Of a stretch of 64,000 nucleotides of DNA, positions 9,755-21,082 are shown piece by piece (the stretch's first letter is position 1; every line of letters begins with the position of its first letter). The position numbers were made by a program, and so were the translations under genes. The notes under the pieces are model-generated. The model searched no databases. It saw nothing but the letters and a program-made list of their open reading frames with translations, and was not told where the DNA came from. The DNA comes from Hydra vulgaris (taxonomy: Eukaryota; Cnidaria; Hydrozoa; Anthoathecata; Hydridae): the NCBI RefSeq assembly GCF_038396675.1, contig NC_088920.1:63164001-63228000 (forward strand). Reading direction: 5' to 3'.

Positions 9755-12700
9755 ATGAAAATGGTTAACAAATCAAACGTAACAAATCTTTTAGAAATTT
9801 TTAATAAACAAAACACACTTCTTTTGAATAATGATAATGATCCAGATGTAAACTTTTTTGAGGACGTCATAATCAACTCTAACTATTTTGATATTGAGGA
9901 AGTATCTAACCTCATGAATGCGTCACAAATGTTATTTTCAACTCTAACTTTAAACATTCGTAGTATGAACAAAAACTTTAAAAGTTTTAAATCAATGCCC
10001 AAAAATATAAACTCTGAGTTTACGGTAATATGCTTAATAGAAACATGGTGCAGAAATGAAAAAAATAATTTTCAAATTCCAGGTTATAAGGCAATCCACC
10101 AAACTCGAGGTGGTGGCATTGGTGGTGGTGTATGCATTTTTGTTCATGACTCAATCCATTTTCAGAAAATAGAAATTTTAAGTATTCAAAACGCGGACTT
10201 TGAATTTCTAACTATCGAATTATTAAACCACAATAATCAAAAAAACATTTTAATAACTGCTTTGTATAGACCGCCAAGCGGAAATAAGAAATCTTTTTTA
10301 AAACACTTAAAATGCTACTTAAAAAAAGTAAAGCACAAACAAATTTACATCATGGGAGACTATAACCTAAATCTTCTTAATGTTAAAACTTATAGCGATG
10401 TAAAACGTTTCTCAAACACTCTTTTTCAGTACAACATTATTCCCTTAATTAACAAACCTACTCGCGTAACTCTTCAAACCGAATCTCTCATTGATAATAT
10501 TTTTACTAACAACTTTACAACATGCAACATTCAAAGCGGAATCATAAAAAGCGATATAAGCGACCACTTTCCTATCTTTTTCATTTCGGATTTTTTTAAA
10601 AAAGGAAAAAAATGCAAAGTACAAAGGGAAGTAAAAAGGCAGATTAATGAAATTAATATTGAGGCGTTTAGAAATTATTTACTCAAAGTAAACTGGAAAC
10701 AACTCAATAATTGCAAAGATATTAATATAGCTTATGATTTTTTTTACAATGAGTTCATTAATGCTTACAACAAAACGTTTCCGATGAAGGAAATAAAAAC
10801 TAAGCTTAAAAACCTGCAAAGTCCCTGGATTACAAAAGGGCTTATTAAATCTTCAAAGAAAAAACAAAGACTATATGAAAAATTCTTAAAAAATAAAACT
10901 TATCAAAACGAAAAAAAATATAAAATTTACAAAAACTTGTTTGAAAACCTGAAAAAGAAAGCTAAAAAAAATTATTTCTCAAAATCACTACAAATAATAT
11001 TAGTAATAACAAAAAAACTTGGGATATAATAAAGGAAGTGATAGGAAAAAATAAACAAGATCATGGTAATACTTTACCAAAATATGTATACACTGAAGAT
11101 GAAAGAACAGTAATTAATGAGCGAAAAGTTATTGCAGAGAGTTTTAATAATTTTTTTATAAACGTCGGTCAAAACTAGCAAATAAAATAACTCCCGGAAA
11201 TAAAATTTTTAAATCATATATTAAAGAAAAGGACTGTGTAATGGATGAGCTTGAAGTATCTCCGGATGAACTTCGGTTTGCTTTTAATATGTTAAAACCA
11301 AACAAAAGCTCAGGTCTTGATGACATAAGCCCAAGGGTTGTTAAAGAAGTTTTTGATATTATTGAAAAACCCTTACTAATTATTTTTAATCTTTCACTTA
11401 ATAATGGTATTTTTCCCGACCTCTTAAAACTAGCAAGAGTAGTTCCAATTTTTAAAGACGGTGATATTTCTAAATTCTAGATCTAATTATAGACCTATCT
11501 CAATACTTCCATGTTTTTCTAAAATTTTAGAGAGAATAATGCATAATAGTCTATACAATTATTTTATTAAACATAAATTGCTTAATAATAATCAGTACGG
11601 ATTTAGAAAAGGGCACTCGACAGAACATGCAGTAATTAAATTAGTTAAAGAAATTTTAAACGGATTTAAAAACAACCAATATACTCTTGGGGTTTTTATT
11701 GACCTTTCAAAGGCCTTCGATACTGTGGACCATACTATTCTTCTTTACAAACTCAGAAATTATGGTGTCAAAAATAATAATTATAAATGGTTTTTTTCCT
11801 ATCTTAATAATCGCAAACAATGTGTATCTTATGACAAAACCTGTACGAAACTAGAAAACATTTCTTGCGGAGTTCCACAGGGATCTATTATTATTTATCT
11901 ACTATTATATATATTATTATTTATCTACTATTATATATATATTAGGGCCTTTATTATTTATTATCTATATAAACGATATTTACTTATCTTCTAGTGTATT
12001 AAATTTCAATCTTTTTGCTGACGACACTCAGGTTTTTTATACCCACTCAAACATAGAGTCAATCTTTATCACTATGAATCGTGAGCTTGCCAACCTCAAT
12101 GAATGGTTGAAAGCCAACAAACTCTCTCTAAATAAAACTAAAAGCAAATATATTCTTTTTTCTAAATCCTCCAAATCTGAAACTTTGCCCCTAAAACTCC
12201 CAAATATTTCAATAGAAAAAACTAATTTACAACGGACATTCTGCATTAAATTTTTAGGCGTTTTACTTGACGAACAAATAAGTTGGAAAGACCACATTAA
12301 TTTAATAGAAAATAAAATTTCAAAGAGTATTGGAATTATGTACAAGACAAGACATATGTTGGATAAAAACTGCTTAAAACTTATCTACTTTTCGTTTATC
12401 CATAGCTATATCAGTTATTGTAATATTGCATGGGCCAGCAATTATCCATCAAAATTAAAGCGTATCTTAAATAAACAAAAACAAGCTAGCCGCCTTATAT
12501 TAAATGCTAATAAATACACCAGTGCCAATCCACTGCTTAAAAAGCTTGGAGTGCTTAATGTTTATCAATTAAATATCTACAGTATTCTTTTATTCATGTT
12601 TAGATTTAAATATCGTATGCTGCCAATTATTTTTGACGACCTTTTTGTTATTATAAATAATAAATATCAAACAAAGCATTCATTGCATAACTATCAGGTA

Positions 12701-12760
12701 CCAAAAACCTTATTAAAACAGTCTAATTTCTCAATAACATACCGAGGGCCACATTTGTGA
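9755..12760 (+). pseudogene. LINE ORF2: endonuclease and reverse transcriptase, frame-broken
   Basis: The intact first part (9755-11029) is an APE-like endonuclease: TLNIRSMN, IETWC, GGGIGGGVCIFV, YRPPSG, GDYNLNLL, LIDNIFTN and SDHFPIFF are visible in order. A frameshift near 10985 interrupts the linker. The reverse transcriptase follows in pieces: NYRPISILPCFSKILERIM (11470), QYGFRKGHSTEHAV, the motif A block FIDLSKAFDTVDH (11695), GVPQGSI (11870), FADDTQ (12015), and the thumb and C-terminal region to 12760. A further shift lies at 11461-11480. At about 11887-11945 a low-complexity insertion made of two copies of ATTATTTATCTACTATTATAT splits the GVPQGSI-LGPLLF block. The enzyme would nick the target and copy LINE RNA by target-primed reverse transcription. 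This copy is inactive as written. Confidence 0.8.
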
Positions 12761-13249
12761 AACTCATTCCTTCCAATTGAAAGTAAAACTTTAATTTCAC
12801 TTCAAACTTTCAAAGTTATTTTAAAAAAACAGTTACTTGATTATGACATATCTCAAATTCTATTTTATTTTTAATATCTTCTTTTTTAATTCTTAACTTT
12901 TCTTTCGTTTGCTTAGAAGCAAAACATATTTTTTTTTTTTTTTGCTTATTTATCTAAATTTGTATTTATATCTTTTTTTTTTTTTTTTTTTTTTACATAT
13001 ATATTTTTATTTAGGTATAAATATTTCTTTTTTTTATGCATAAAAAAATGTAAAATGTTTATTTAAAAGTATTTATATTATTTTATTGATATTGTAAAAA
13101 TTTATGATAGATTTATGGTAATGTAAACGATACAACGGGGCTAGATGATAAGACTTTTGTCTTCTGCCTGCTCCGGTCATATCTTAACTCAAAATATTTT
13201 GTAAATAACTTATTATGAAAATGACGAAATAAACTATAAAAAAAAAAAA
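12761..13249 (+). other. LINE 3' UTR and poly(A)-like tail
   Basis: T-rich low-complexity stretches (12930-12995) are followed by the conserved tail motif GATGATAAGACTTTTGTCTTC near 13145 and by AACTATAAAAAAAAAAAAT. The GATAAGAC...GTCTTC arms could form a stem, as seen in 3' tails recognised by LINE reverse transcriptases. Confidence 0.65.
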
Positions 13250-13369
13250 TCTGAAATGAAAGCCAAGCGAAATATTTTTACTGTTGTTTATTTTTTGTAA
13301 AAATGTTAAACCAACCCATTGCCTGTTTCTTGATTTTTCTTTTACAAGTTACAATAAAATTAACTATAT

Positions 13370-13510
13370 ACGGTCAGGGAAAGTCTGGGACAAAAGTGTC
13401 TTTTTTAAATGGGTTAGGTAAAGTCAGAGAATTCTTTTCGTGGTCTGGGAAAACGATTGGTTTTTTTCTCAGTAAGTCAGGGGGTAATAAAACATTTCAA
13501 GTTCAAAACT
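13370..13510 (+). repeat. GTCAGGGAAA-type degenerate repeat patch, copy 1
   Basis: GGTCAGGGAAAGTCTGGGA, GGTAAAGTCAGAGAATT, TGGTCTGGGAAAA and AAGTCAGGGGG follow one another at 25-35-bp spacing. A related patch is at 19395-19505. It is open in one frame, but the product is only a reflection of the DNA repeat. The remainder of 13250-14120 has no gene. Confidence 0.5.
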
Positions 13511-13820
13511 TTTTTTGACTAAAATATTAAGTTAAACAATTTTAAACATAAATTATTTTAAGGTCTGTTAAATACTTTTACTTTTGAAGTTTTCTATTTT
13601 TATAAAATTCAATAATCTACTATCTAATGTTCATCAAAGTTTTTTGTTAATCATTTTTAAATAAAAAATTAAAATAATTTTAAAACTTTATTATATTCTT
13701 AATTATTACCACTTATATTTAATATTTATCTCAATTTTTTAAAGATTTCATATTTTTAATCCTTTTTTTTTTGTATCTAAAATCATGTGATACCAATTTG
13801 CTATCAATGCTATCAACCAT

Positions 13821-13850
13821 GTGCTATCAATCAGGCCTGATTGATAGCAC
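13821..13850. repeat. 30-bp perfect palindrome
   Basis: GTGCTATCAATCAGG is followed directly by CCTGATTGATAGCAC with no loop. A shorter partial copy of the arm (GCTATCAACCATG) precedes it. Confidence 0.85.
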
Positions 13851-14121
13851 ATAAATTATATTTATGCATTTGCCTAAAATTGAATTAAAGTTAAATAAGA
13901 AATTATTATAAATAAATATTAAATTCTTTTGGTTTATACAAGAAATGTAGACTCGATTGGAGTTGTCTTAAATCATAAATTTTGTGATATATTTCGTCCG
14001 AAAATATAAAACAAACATATTTTAAAGATAGCTGACTGTGTTCTGAATTTAATTCAATGACATGTAAAAGTCCAGTCGACACTCGAGCAAGATGTAGATT
14101 TTGTAAAGTTGATAGTTTAAG

Positions 14122-14295
14122 CAGCCGTGGCGCAGTGGTTAGAGTTCTGGCTCAGAAGCTAAAGGTCCGATGTTCGACGCCAGCTCTAGACCAACAAGCG
14201 GCATTGGTACGGAAGGAGGCGTGAACTTCTTGTTAAATGCTCTCCCGCGGTGCTCCGTGCAAGGACTTCTGGGATCACATAAAAATGGCTACAAA
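14122..14295 (+). mobile_element. tRNA-derived SINE, copy 1
   Basis: The head contains an RNA polymerase III A-box-like block (GTGGCGCAGTGGTTAGAG) and a B-box-like block (GGTCCGATGTTCGACGCC), followed by a non-tRNA body with GGAAGGAGGCGTGAACTTC and AATGCTCTCCCGCGGTGCTC. The same head and body occur at 15611 and, inverted, at 20905-21082. The three copies vary in the tRNA-like loops but keep the body module. Confidence 0.85.
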
Positions 14296-14299
14296 AAGA

Positions 14300-15540
14300 T
14301 ATAGCAACATGGGCGTTGCGGCGCTAAAGAGTAATGTAAAGAATAGACTTTATGAAAAGATGGTTCAAGAACAGAAAATAATTAAAAACTTTTTTGTTAC
14401 AAAAACTAAAAATGCTAATGATTTAGCTATCACCAGCTACACTAAGTTAAAAAAAATTTATACTAAACAAAAACATGTATGTAGAATCGTATTTGGAGCA
14501 ACAAGAATTGTAGGGGAGACTGGGGCTATTTGGCTCGGTTTTTACTCCATGAGCTCTGTAGTCCTAACAGTACATTTTTTTTTGAAAATATTAAAGTGTA
14601 GTCTTAAAGAGTAAAAATTTAGGTAACTTATGATATTTGCATTCATTTACAAAAAAAAATTCTTAGGGCCTTTCCGGGCCCTCAAAAAAAAAAAAATTGC
14701 GCTAACTTACGGGGTAAGTTGGCGAATACTATAAAAATGATTATTAATTTACTATTAAGAACAAAATTATTAGAAATTTTTTTACTATTAATTTTAGCAA
14801 TAATTTTATCCCAAAATTTAATATTACTTTTAAATGGTATCTTATATATCAAAATTTAATATTACTTTTAAATATTAGTCCGTATAAAAGCCAAAACAGT
14901 AGCCCACTTTTTATCTGTGAAAAAAAAATATAAAATTTTTTTTTTTTAATTTTTTTGTAAGAATAAATTTTTTCAATATTGTTAAAAACTAAAAAAAAAA
15001 AAAAAAAGGAATTTTATAAAAATATATATATTTTTTCCTTAGTAAATGCTATGAGCTAACTTGAAAATTTTGCCAACTTACGCTGAAAGCCCTTTTTTTA
15101 CTGGATATAGTAAAACAATTGTGACTGAAACTTTTAAAATAATATTTTTTTTACGCGACTTACTATTTTCTTTTTAAAATAAAAAGATCAATTAAGAAGG
15201 TTCCGCGTAACTTTTGTCACTTTCTGATGAAAGGCTCTGAAGATAAACGCAGTTCGGCCAACTAGCCCCGGTCTCCCCTACCTTGTAAGCCATTTCTACG
15301 TAAACTCAATGCATTAAATTTTAAAAATCAACATATTCCTAGTTATACAGTTGCGTATAAAATAAAGGAAAGACTGTCTCCAACGGTATTTTACCTATAT
15401 TTTAGAGAAGTAAGCCATAAATGCCCACCAAGTTTTCAGAAAATAATTTTGTTACTCAAACATAAAATCTAAAGTTACGCTCTTATTCTACTTAGTACCC
15501 GGGACCAATTTTCTGGAAAAACTCGGCATATTGTTAATAT
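14300..15540 (+). pseudogene. LINE reverse-transcriptase C-terminal fragment, split by a DNA element
   Basis: The left part (to 14510) ends in TKLKKIYTKQKHVCRIVFGA, matching the thumb/C-terminal block of CR1-like reverse transcriptases (compare the remnant near 21910-21975). The right part (15281-15540) resumes with KPFLRKLNALNF, VAYKIKERLSPTVFYLYFRE and, after frameshifts, a REVSHK...RDQFSGK region. The two halves are separated exactly by the TA-flanked element at 14513-15278. The start of the fragment is uncertain; the sequence right after the SINE (14300-14400) is not clearly LINE. Confidence 0.6.
14513..15278. mobile_element. 766-bp TA-flanked DNA transposon without gene, inserted in a LINE fragment
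   Basis: GGGGAGACTGGGGCTATTTG at the left and its diverged complement CTAGCCCCGGTCTCCCC at the right form terminal inverted repeats. TA flanks both (14511-14512 and 15279-15280). Internal motifs ACTTACGGGGTAAGTTGGCG and GCCAACTTACGC are subterminal repeats. There is no coding capacity. Tc1/mariner-type target use makes it a MITE-like member of that superfamily. Confidence 0.75.
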
Positions 15541-15610
15541 TTTTAATATTATAAATAATAAATAACTTTAATAATATAAATAATAAATAACTTTCGGGAT
15601 ACTGTTCATT

Positions 15611-15855
15611 GCAGCCGTAGCGCAGTGGTTAGCGCGATTGCCACCGGAAGCAAGAGATCCTTGGTTTCACGCCACCGGAAGCAAGAGATCCGCTGTTCAA
15701 CGCCACCTCTGGGCAAGTTTTATAACATTGGTAAGGAAGGAGGCGTGAACTTCCTTTCAAATGCTCTTCCGCGGTGCTCTGTGATAAGACCGCAAGGAAT
15801 TTTTGGGGCACCTAAAATAAAAATTAAAATAAATAATAATAAAGAAAAAAATTTC
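15611..15855 (+). mobile_element. tRNA-derived SINE, copy 2, with internal duplication
   Basis: It has the same head (GCAGCCGTAGCGCAGTGGTT) and body (GGAAGGAGGCGTGAACTTCC, CTTCCGCGGTGCTCTGTG) as copy 1. A 31-bp segment, GCCACCGGAAGCAAGAGATC plus its continuation, is present twice in tandem between the A and B boxes. The 3' end reads TTTTTGGGGCACC followed by an AT-rich tail with AATAATAATAAAG. Confidence 0.85.
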
Positions 15856-16099
15856 CGCAATTTAAATTTAAATTAAAACTTTATTTAATACTTACGGATT
15901 TCAATATCGTAGATTTTCTCTGTCACTATTAGAGTTATTAAACTAAATTACCACCATAAATTTAAAAATCTAGATCATTTAACAAAAAGAGCAAGGTCAA
16001 TATTAGGAATTTCAATGTCTTTATGAGACTTTCATTGAAAATATTTACTTTTGAAGTTACCTACAATTTTCTTTAATATATTTTATGATAATGAAACAG

Positions 16100-16405
16100 G
16101 AGTTTTATAATTTTAATTTCGAATTACGTTCAGTTTGTAACAAAATCATTTTTTTTTACTATATTTTAATCATATTTTTAAAAATTATTTAATTACTTTC
16201 TTTGTTATGTAACACCTTAAAATTGTCTTATTTTAAATGCTGTTACTTACATAATACGGATATTTGGAAGCGTTACTACTGGGGGTTAGTGATAAGGATA
16301 ACTTATGCCTTCTTTTTGCTCCAGCCAATTGTATACTGTTTTATATTGTTATACATTGTAAACATTTTCAAACGATGATATAAACTGACTAAAAAAAAAA
16401 AAAAA
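16100..16405 (+). mobile_element. LINE 3'-tail fragment
   Basis: GTTAGTGATAAGGATAACTTATGCC then TTTTTGCTCCAGCC, ending in an 18-A run at 16390-16407, resembles the 3' tail of the LINE at 13145 (GATAAG...CTTCTGCCTGCTCCGGTCA). No coding sequence is preserved. 15856-16100 is featureless AT-rich DNA. Confidence 0.6.
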
Positions 16406-16499
16406 AAATTATCCATTGAAAAATGAAATCTGTAGTTGAAATAGAATTTCCTTGTACAAAATCTCAAACAACAATTCCATTTATTTATCACGATGGAGC

Positions 16500-17830
16500 T
16501 AAACTTAATGCAGAGATTCAATAAATATTTAAGCATGTTGTTTGTAGATACAATAATAACCCTGTTACCAAAAATGTTATTACATTTCAGGCTATGTTTC
16601 CAAACAGCAAGATTTCACCTACGATAGATCTTGACAAGAACAAAATAAAATACATTGTTAACTATAGAATGGCACCTTATTTTAGAGAACTTTTAAAAGT
16701 AGAAATCTGTTCATCAGAATGGCTCGCTGTTTGTTACGACAAAAAATTGAATAAAATTATTCAAGAATCCGAGATGGATTTAGTAGTGAGGACAATTTTA
16801 GTAACAAAGTTGTTGTACAATATTGGGATTCTATGTTTCTTGTACCTGTCACTGCAACAGACTTACTTAAGAGAATAAATGATAGTTTATTTGGTTTGGA
16901 TTTATCTAAAAAATTACAACTATCAATGGATGGTCATAATTTGAACTAGAAGGTTTTCAGGAAAATGCAATTGGAAAGAGAAAAAGCTGGTCTGAGTAAA
17001 CTAGTAAATATAGTCAGTTGTAGCCTCCACATTATTCATCGAGCTTTACAAATAGCTACAGAAACCACAGGTTGGGGTCTAAAACCTATCATGAAAGGAC
17101 CTTTTCAAATTTTTAGCGATCCTTCTATTTGCCGTGAGGATTAAATTTTTGTTATAAATTCTACAGTTTTACCCCAGCAGTTTTGTATAACAAGGTTTGT
17201 GAATGTCTTTTAACATTAACTTTTTGTTTCGTCTCTAAGTCTTTAAAATCTATATTAATAATAGAACACAGTTTCAATTAAGTTTTAAAAAACAGTTGAG
17301 TTTACTTGTCAATATTATAAATATCTTTCATAACATTTTTATTAGTTTAGATGGGTCGAGGATCAACAGGTAGCATCACGATTCAAAGAAATATGGCTAA
17401 ATATGATAAAAATTGCTAATTTTTGGCAGAACCTACCAGCTTTTAAAAGGCCATCTTCAAAGAGTTATTTGGCTGTAAAAAAAGCTGTTGAAGATAAAAA
17501 ATTTGTAGTAAAGCTTTTATTTTTCTGTTATGTTATAAAAATATCAAACGGATAATCCAATATTGCCTTTTCTGGGCAAGGATCTGGAGATATTACATAG
17601 TTCCCTAACACAGTAGTTAAAACTGATGCTTTCCGTAAAAGTGACTATGTTATTGACTTGTTTTAGCTTGATATTACTGATAAAGGTATTTAGCTTTAGA
17701 TAAAAGATATGCACTTTGGATTTTCAACTGAAGAAGAACTTGGGAATTTATTACGTAAAGCTAAAGTAAAATTTGCATACGTAAAAAAGTTTAAAAAGGT
17801 TGCTGAAAATATGATAATTTTTATATAGGA
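16500..17830 (+). pseudogene. Decayed gene of a transposase-like family (MDGxN / CSLHxxH motifs)
   Basis: Frame-shifted pieces read, in order: FQAMFPNSKISPTIDL..., AVCYDKKLNKIIQESEMDLVVR, QYWDSMFL, LLKRINDSLFGLDLSKKL, LSMDGHNLN, LVNIVSCSLHIIHRALQIA, WGLKPIMKGPFQIFSD, RWVEDQQVASRFKEIW, LPAFKRPSSKSYLAVKKAVE and KYQTDNPILPFLGKDLEIL. I recall this order (a WD pair, MDGPNVN, CSLHxxHGAF, RWVEDxxVAxR, QTDxPxxPF) from a repeat-borne protein family of cnidarians and other animals; it resembles an RNase-H-like transposase core but I cannot name the superfamily. Stops and at least four frameshifts show that it is dead. No element termini were found. Confidence 0.5.
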
Positions 17831-18344
17831 GAAAATCACTCAAAAAAGTTCATTACATATACTTTATCTTAATTATCTTAATCATTACTTAATTAATCCA
17901 AGTTTAAGAGCACTAGATGAATTCTTTTATCAGTTGCGAGAGCACTTGAATTCTTTCTTCACAAATTTTCTATAAATATACCAAAAGAGTTACAATCTGT
18001 TCTAACCTTGGTTCTAGTTACAATTCATGGTCATGCAAGTGTAGAGAGAGGTGACGAAGGAGGACGAAAAGAGGAGAGAAGTGTAGAGAGAATGTTAATA
18101 AGACTGTATCCAAAGTTAATTTGGAAAAAAAATAGATGATATTAAGAAAGTTGATACCCAGATACCCAACTAGCACATTTTTGATGATAAAACCATAAAA
18201 CAATGTTGCGCGTTGCGTTGGCCCAACATCAACCGCCAACGTTGTTTTTATATCATTTTGGTTACAAATGCGAATTTGCCAGCAACTAAAAAAAACTTTA
18301 ACCCAACGTTGTATTTTAAGGCTTTTTAATATATATTTAAAAAA

Positions 18345-18350
18345 AATTTA

Positions 18351-18424
<74 letters not shown>

Positions 18425-18438
18425 TATAAAAATTTAGT

Positions 18439-18469
<31 letters not shown>

Positions 18470-18480
18470 ATTTAGTATAT
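18345..18480. repeat. (TA)n microsatellites separated by AAAATTTAGTATA units
   Basis: A TA run at 18352-18424 and a second at 18438-18466 are each introduced by AAATTTAGTATATA. 17831-18350 has no gene but includes TACCCAACTAGCACA and CAACGTTG motifs at 18165-18300, reminiscent of the foldback element at 5446. Confidence 0.85.
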
Positions 18481-19211
18481 ACACATTAAATATAATATAT
18501 CTGTACGTATATATTATTGTGTATATGTACTTATACATGTATTTCATCCATTTTGATAAACCATCATTGCTGATGAGTAAATTATGGTTTATCCTCCGCC
18601 GGCTAATTGCCATACAGAGGCCACATACCCAGCCCTGTGAAGACAAGTTCAGCTCACTAAAGAGCATCATCACCCGCTATCGCTGACTAAAACTAAGTGA
18701 GTATAAGAAGAATGAAGAAGGCTAGAATGATAGTCAGAAGAAGTCGAGATAGCATAGAGAAAGCAGACATATATTGAAATTGATGTTAGAATGTTCAAAT
18801 CATAGTATTAATGGGTGACAGGAATAGTCTCGAAAAATGAACTTCAGAATAGTGTCAAATATATTAAAAAGTCCTAATGTCGCAAAAAAAAAAAAAAAAT
18901 TAGTGTCGCAAATGAACTTAATGAATAGTGTCAAAAACAGAAAAAAAAGGAATAGTGTTGCAAATGAGTTTAATGAATGGCGTTGAAAACAAAAAAAGGG
19001 AATAATTTCAGTAATTGCTTACTCATTTTGGTTTTTTTTTCAGCAATTGCTTAGCTCGTTTTTATCTTTATAGCATATGGCTTTTACAGAAAAAAAAAGA
19101 AAAAAACAAAGAATAATGAAAGAAAAGATTGCTGCTGAACTCCAAACCCTGACAGTCGATGTAGCGGCACTCCTTTGCGGCAGCAGGCTCTAAGATGGTT
19201 GGTGTATGTGC

Positions 19212-19295
19212 TGAATTGACACTCACATATACGATAAAACAGTACATATGAACAGTCATATATACTCTTTTATCGTATATGTGAGTGTCAATTCA
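19212..19295. repeat. Inverted repeat with 28-bp arms
   Basis: TGAATTGACACTCACATATA continuing to CGATAAAA is matched by TTTTATCG continuing to TATATGTGAGTGTCAATTCA, with a 28-bp loop. The preceding 18480-19210 holds only A-rich imperfect repeats of AATAGTGTCG/CAAA at 18840-18990. Confidence 0.8.
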
Positions 19296-19394
19296 TGTCA
19301 ATGTAAATATTTTATTTTCTATATGCGAATCTCAATGAAACTCAATTTTTTTTTTGGAAACTGTTTATAATTATTACTATATATAGTTAACGAG

Positions 19395-19505
19395 TCAGGA
19401 GAAAAGAGTAGCTTTTTTAAATGAGTCGGGGAAACAATTGAGTTTTTAGGAAAAAAGTCAAGAAAATTACTCATGTTTTTGAGTTAAGTCAGGGAAACCT
19501 TTCAA
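19395..19505 (+). repeat. GTCAGGGAAA-type degenerate repeat patch, copy 2
   Basis: GAGTCAGGAGAAAAGAG, GAGTCGGGGAAACAATTG, AAAGTCAAGAAAAT and AAGTCAGGGAAACCTTTCAA parallel the patch at 13370-13510. The following 19510-20880 is AT-rich sequence in which I see no gene or repeat. Confidence 0.45.
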
Positions 19506-20904
19506 TAAGAACCTTTATAAATCTTGTTATCTTTGTTATTGTTATAATTAACTTTTAAGAGAGTAATCCACTTTGAATACAACTTTTAAAACGTACAAAC
19601 TATTTGTCAAATTTTTCTTTTTCAACGCAAAGACGCCATTTTGACTTGCCGCTAGAATACATACTACAATGACTACAACTAGCTTAATTCTTTCTGCAGC
19701 AAGTCTATTATACCTCCTTGATTTTAGTAACAAAAGTTAAAGACGTGTAAGGATGATTTTATGACGATTTTCAGGTGCGTATGCACTATTTTTTTGAAGT
19801 TATGCTTATACTTATGTCAAATAAGGATATTTTGCCAAAAAAATTACGATGATTGGATCCTGGAAACAAACAAAAAAAAATACTAAAACGTTTGCTACAC
19901 TTGCCCCAAACGTAAGAGCATCAAGTTGATACAATATTTTTTTATTTTACTGTTCTCAATTAAACCTATATTCATCGATAAATTTTAAAATTTATACCAT
20001 AATCTTTTAGCGTATAAAAATAATGACCATTTGAGCTTGAACCCACCTCAACAACAAAAAATGTTTCACCAGTTTCAAATTCTCTAAGTGCAATTTAAGA
20101 CGAGTTTTGTTTTTTATACAAAATATGAAGAAAGTAATTCATAACACTCACGATATTGATATCCACGATATTGAATTCGTTTAAACTTACTTTAAGATAG
20201 GATATGGGAAGGATAAAGTTTTACAGTCAAAATTTGGTAAAATATTTATAAGAAAATTTTATATACGTAAACTTGAAATGCTACCGGGGATAAGCAACGC
20301 TTTATTTTAAACAGAAACAGCATCACTCAATAAATACTAAGCTTACAAATATTTAAAATCCCAAGCCCAGGTAAGAGAGTTTTGCAATAAGAATTTCTGT
20401 TTGTCCCAAATATACCTTTTCCCAGGGAATGATATATTAAGGAAGATAGCAGTCTATAAATGAAAAATAAAGTTTTGTTAATGATTATTATTAAGAAAAG
20501 CTTTTGTTTTCTATTACAAAATATATTTTTGAGATCATGCTTTAAATATATTGAACATCATTTTTTTAATATAAAATTACTCACACAAAATTTGTCCTTG
20601 ATTCCCTTTAATTATCGTTTTATTGGTTATTAACATTAATATTTTTATTGATAAAAGGCTAATATAAGGTTAGTTAACAAGGTTTATGGAACAGGATAAA
20701 CTTTTATGTAATTAAATATTTTTGAGATATTAAAGAACTGTAATATCTTTGTGAGAATAAAAATTCTTCTGCAAATAAGATGATATTTAGTATCTTTAAT
20801 GCTAAATATAAGTCATTTCATAAAGTAAATACAAAAATGGTTCAAAGCAAAATTTTTTTGTATCTTTAAGTATAAATTTTTTTTTAATTTTTTTAATTTT
20901 TTTT

Positions 20905-21082
20905 ATGTGCCCCAAGAAGTCTTGACGGTCTTGTTGTTGTCACAGAACACCGCGGAAGTGCATTTAACCAGGAAGTTCACGCCTCCTTCCATACCGTGAC
21001 GCGAAACTTTGTCCAGAGCTCGGTTCGAACCTGGATCTCCTGCTTATATAGCAAGCGCTCTAACCACTGCGCCACGGCCGCA
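20905..21082 (-). mobile_element. tRNA-derived SINE, copy 3
   Basis: On the minus strand: GGCCGTGGCGCAGTGGTTAG (A box), AGGTTCGAACCGAGC (a canonical B box, the best of the three copies), then GGAAGGAGGCGTGAACTTCC and CTTCCGCGGTGTTCTGTG, ending in CTTGGGGCACATAAAAAAAA. Confidence 0.9.

Larger units (their letters stand above)
8860..13249 (+). mobile_element. CR1-like non-LTR retrotransposon (LINE), near full length
   Basis: A 5' leader (with a palindrome at 8862-8898) is followed by ORF1 (8978-9706), a 48-bp gap, ORF2 with endonuclease and reverse transcriptase (9755-12760), a 3' UTR, and a terminal A-tract at 13238-13249. The 3' tail carries GATGATAAGACTTTTGTCTTC...CCGGTCAT, which recurs at three other LINE tails in this window. 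The two-ORF plan, APE-type endonuclease and FADD-type reverse transcriptase fit CR1 and relatives. The precise clade needs a phylogeny. Only a few lesions break ORF2, so the insertion is fairly young. The 5' boundary is approximate. Confidence 0.8.

Noticed and set aside
13303..13518. Small hydrophobic protein with SGK repeats
   Set aside because: The repeats follow the GTCAGGGAAA DNA repeat, which recurs elsewhere without an open frame.
14122..14195. A functional tRNA gene
   Set aside because: The A and B boxes are present, but the sequence continues into a shared non-tRNA body, occurs three times and lacks a clean cloverleaf and terminator. It is a SINE head.
16303..16536. 77-residue minus-strand frame
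   Set aside because: Composed of AT-rich LINE tail and poly-A complement; no domain.
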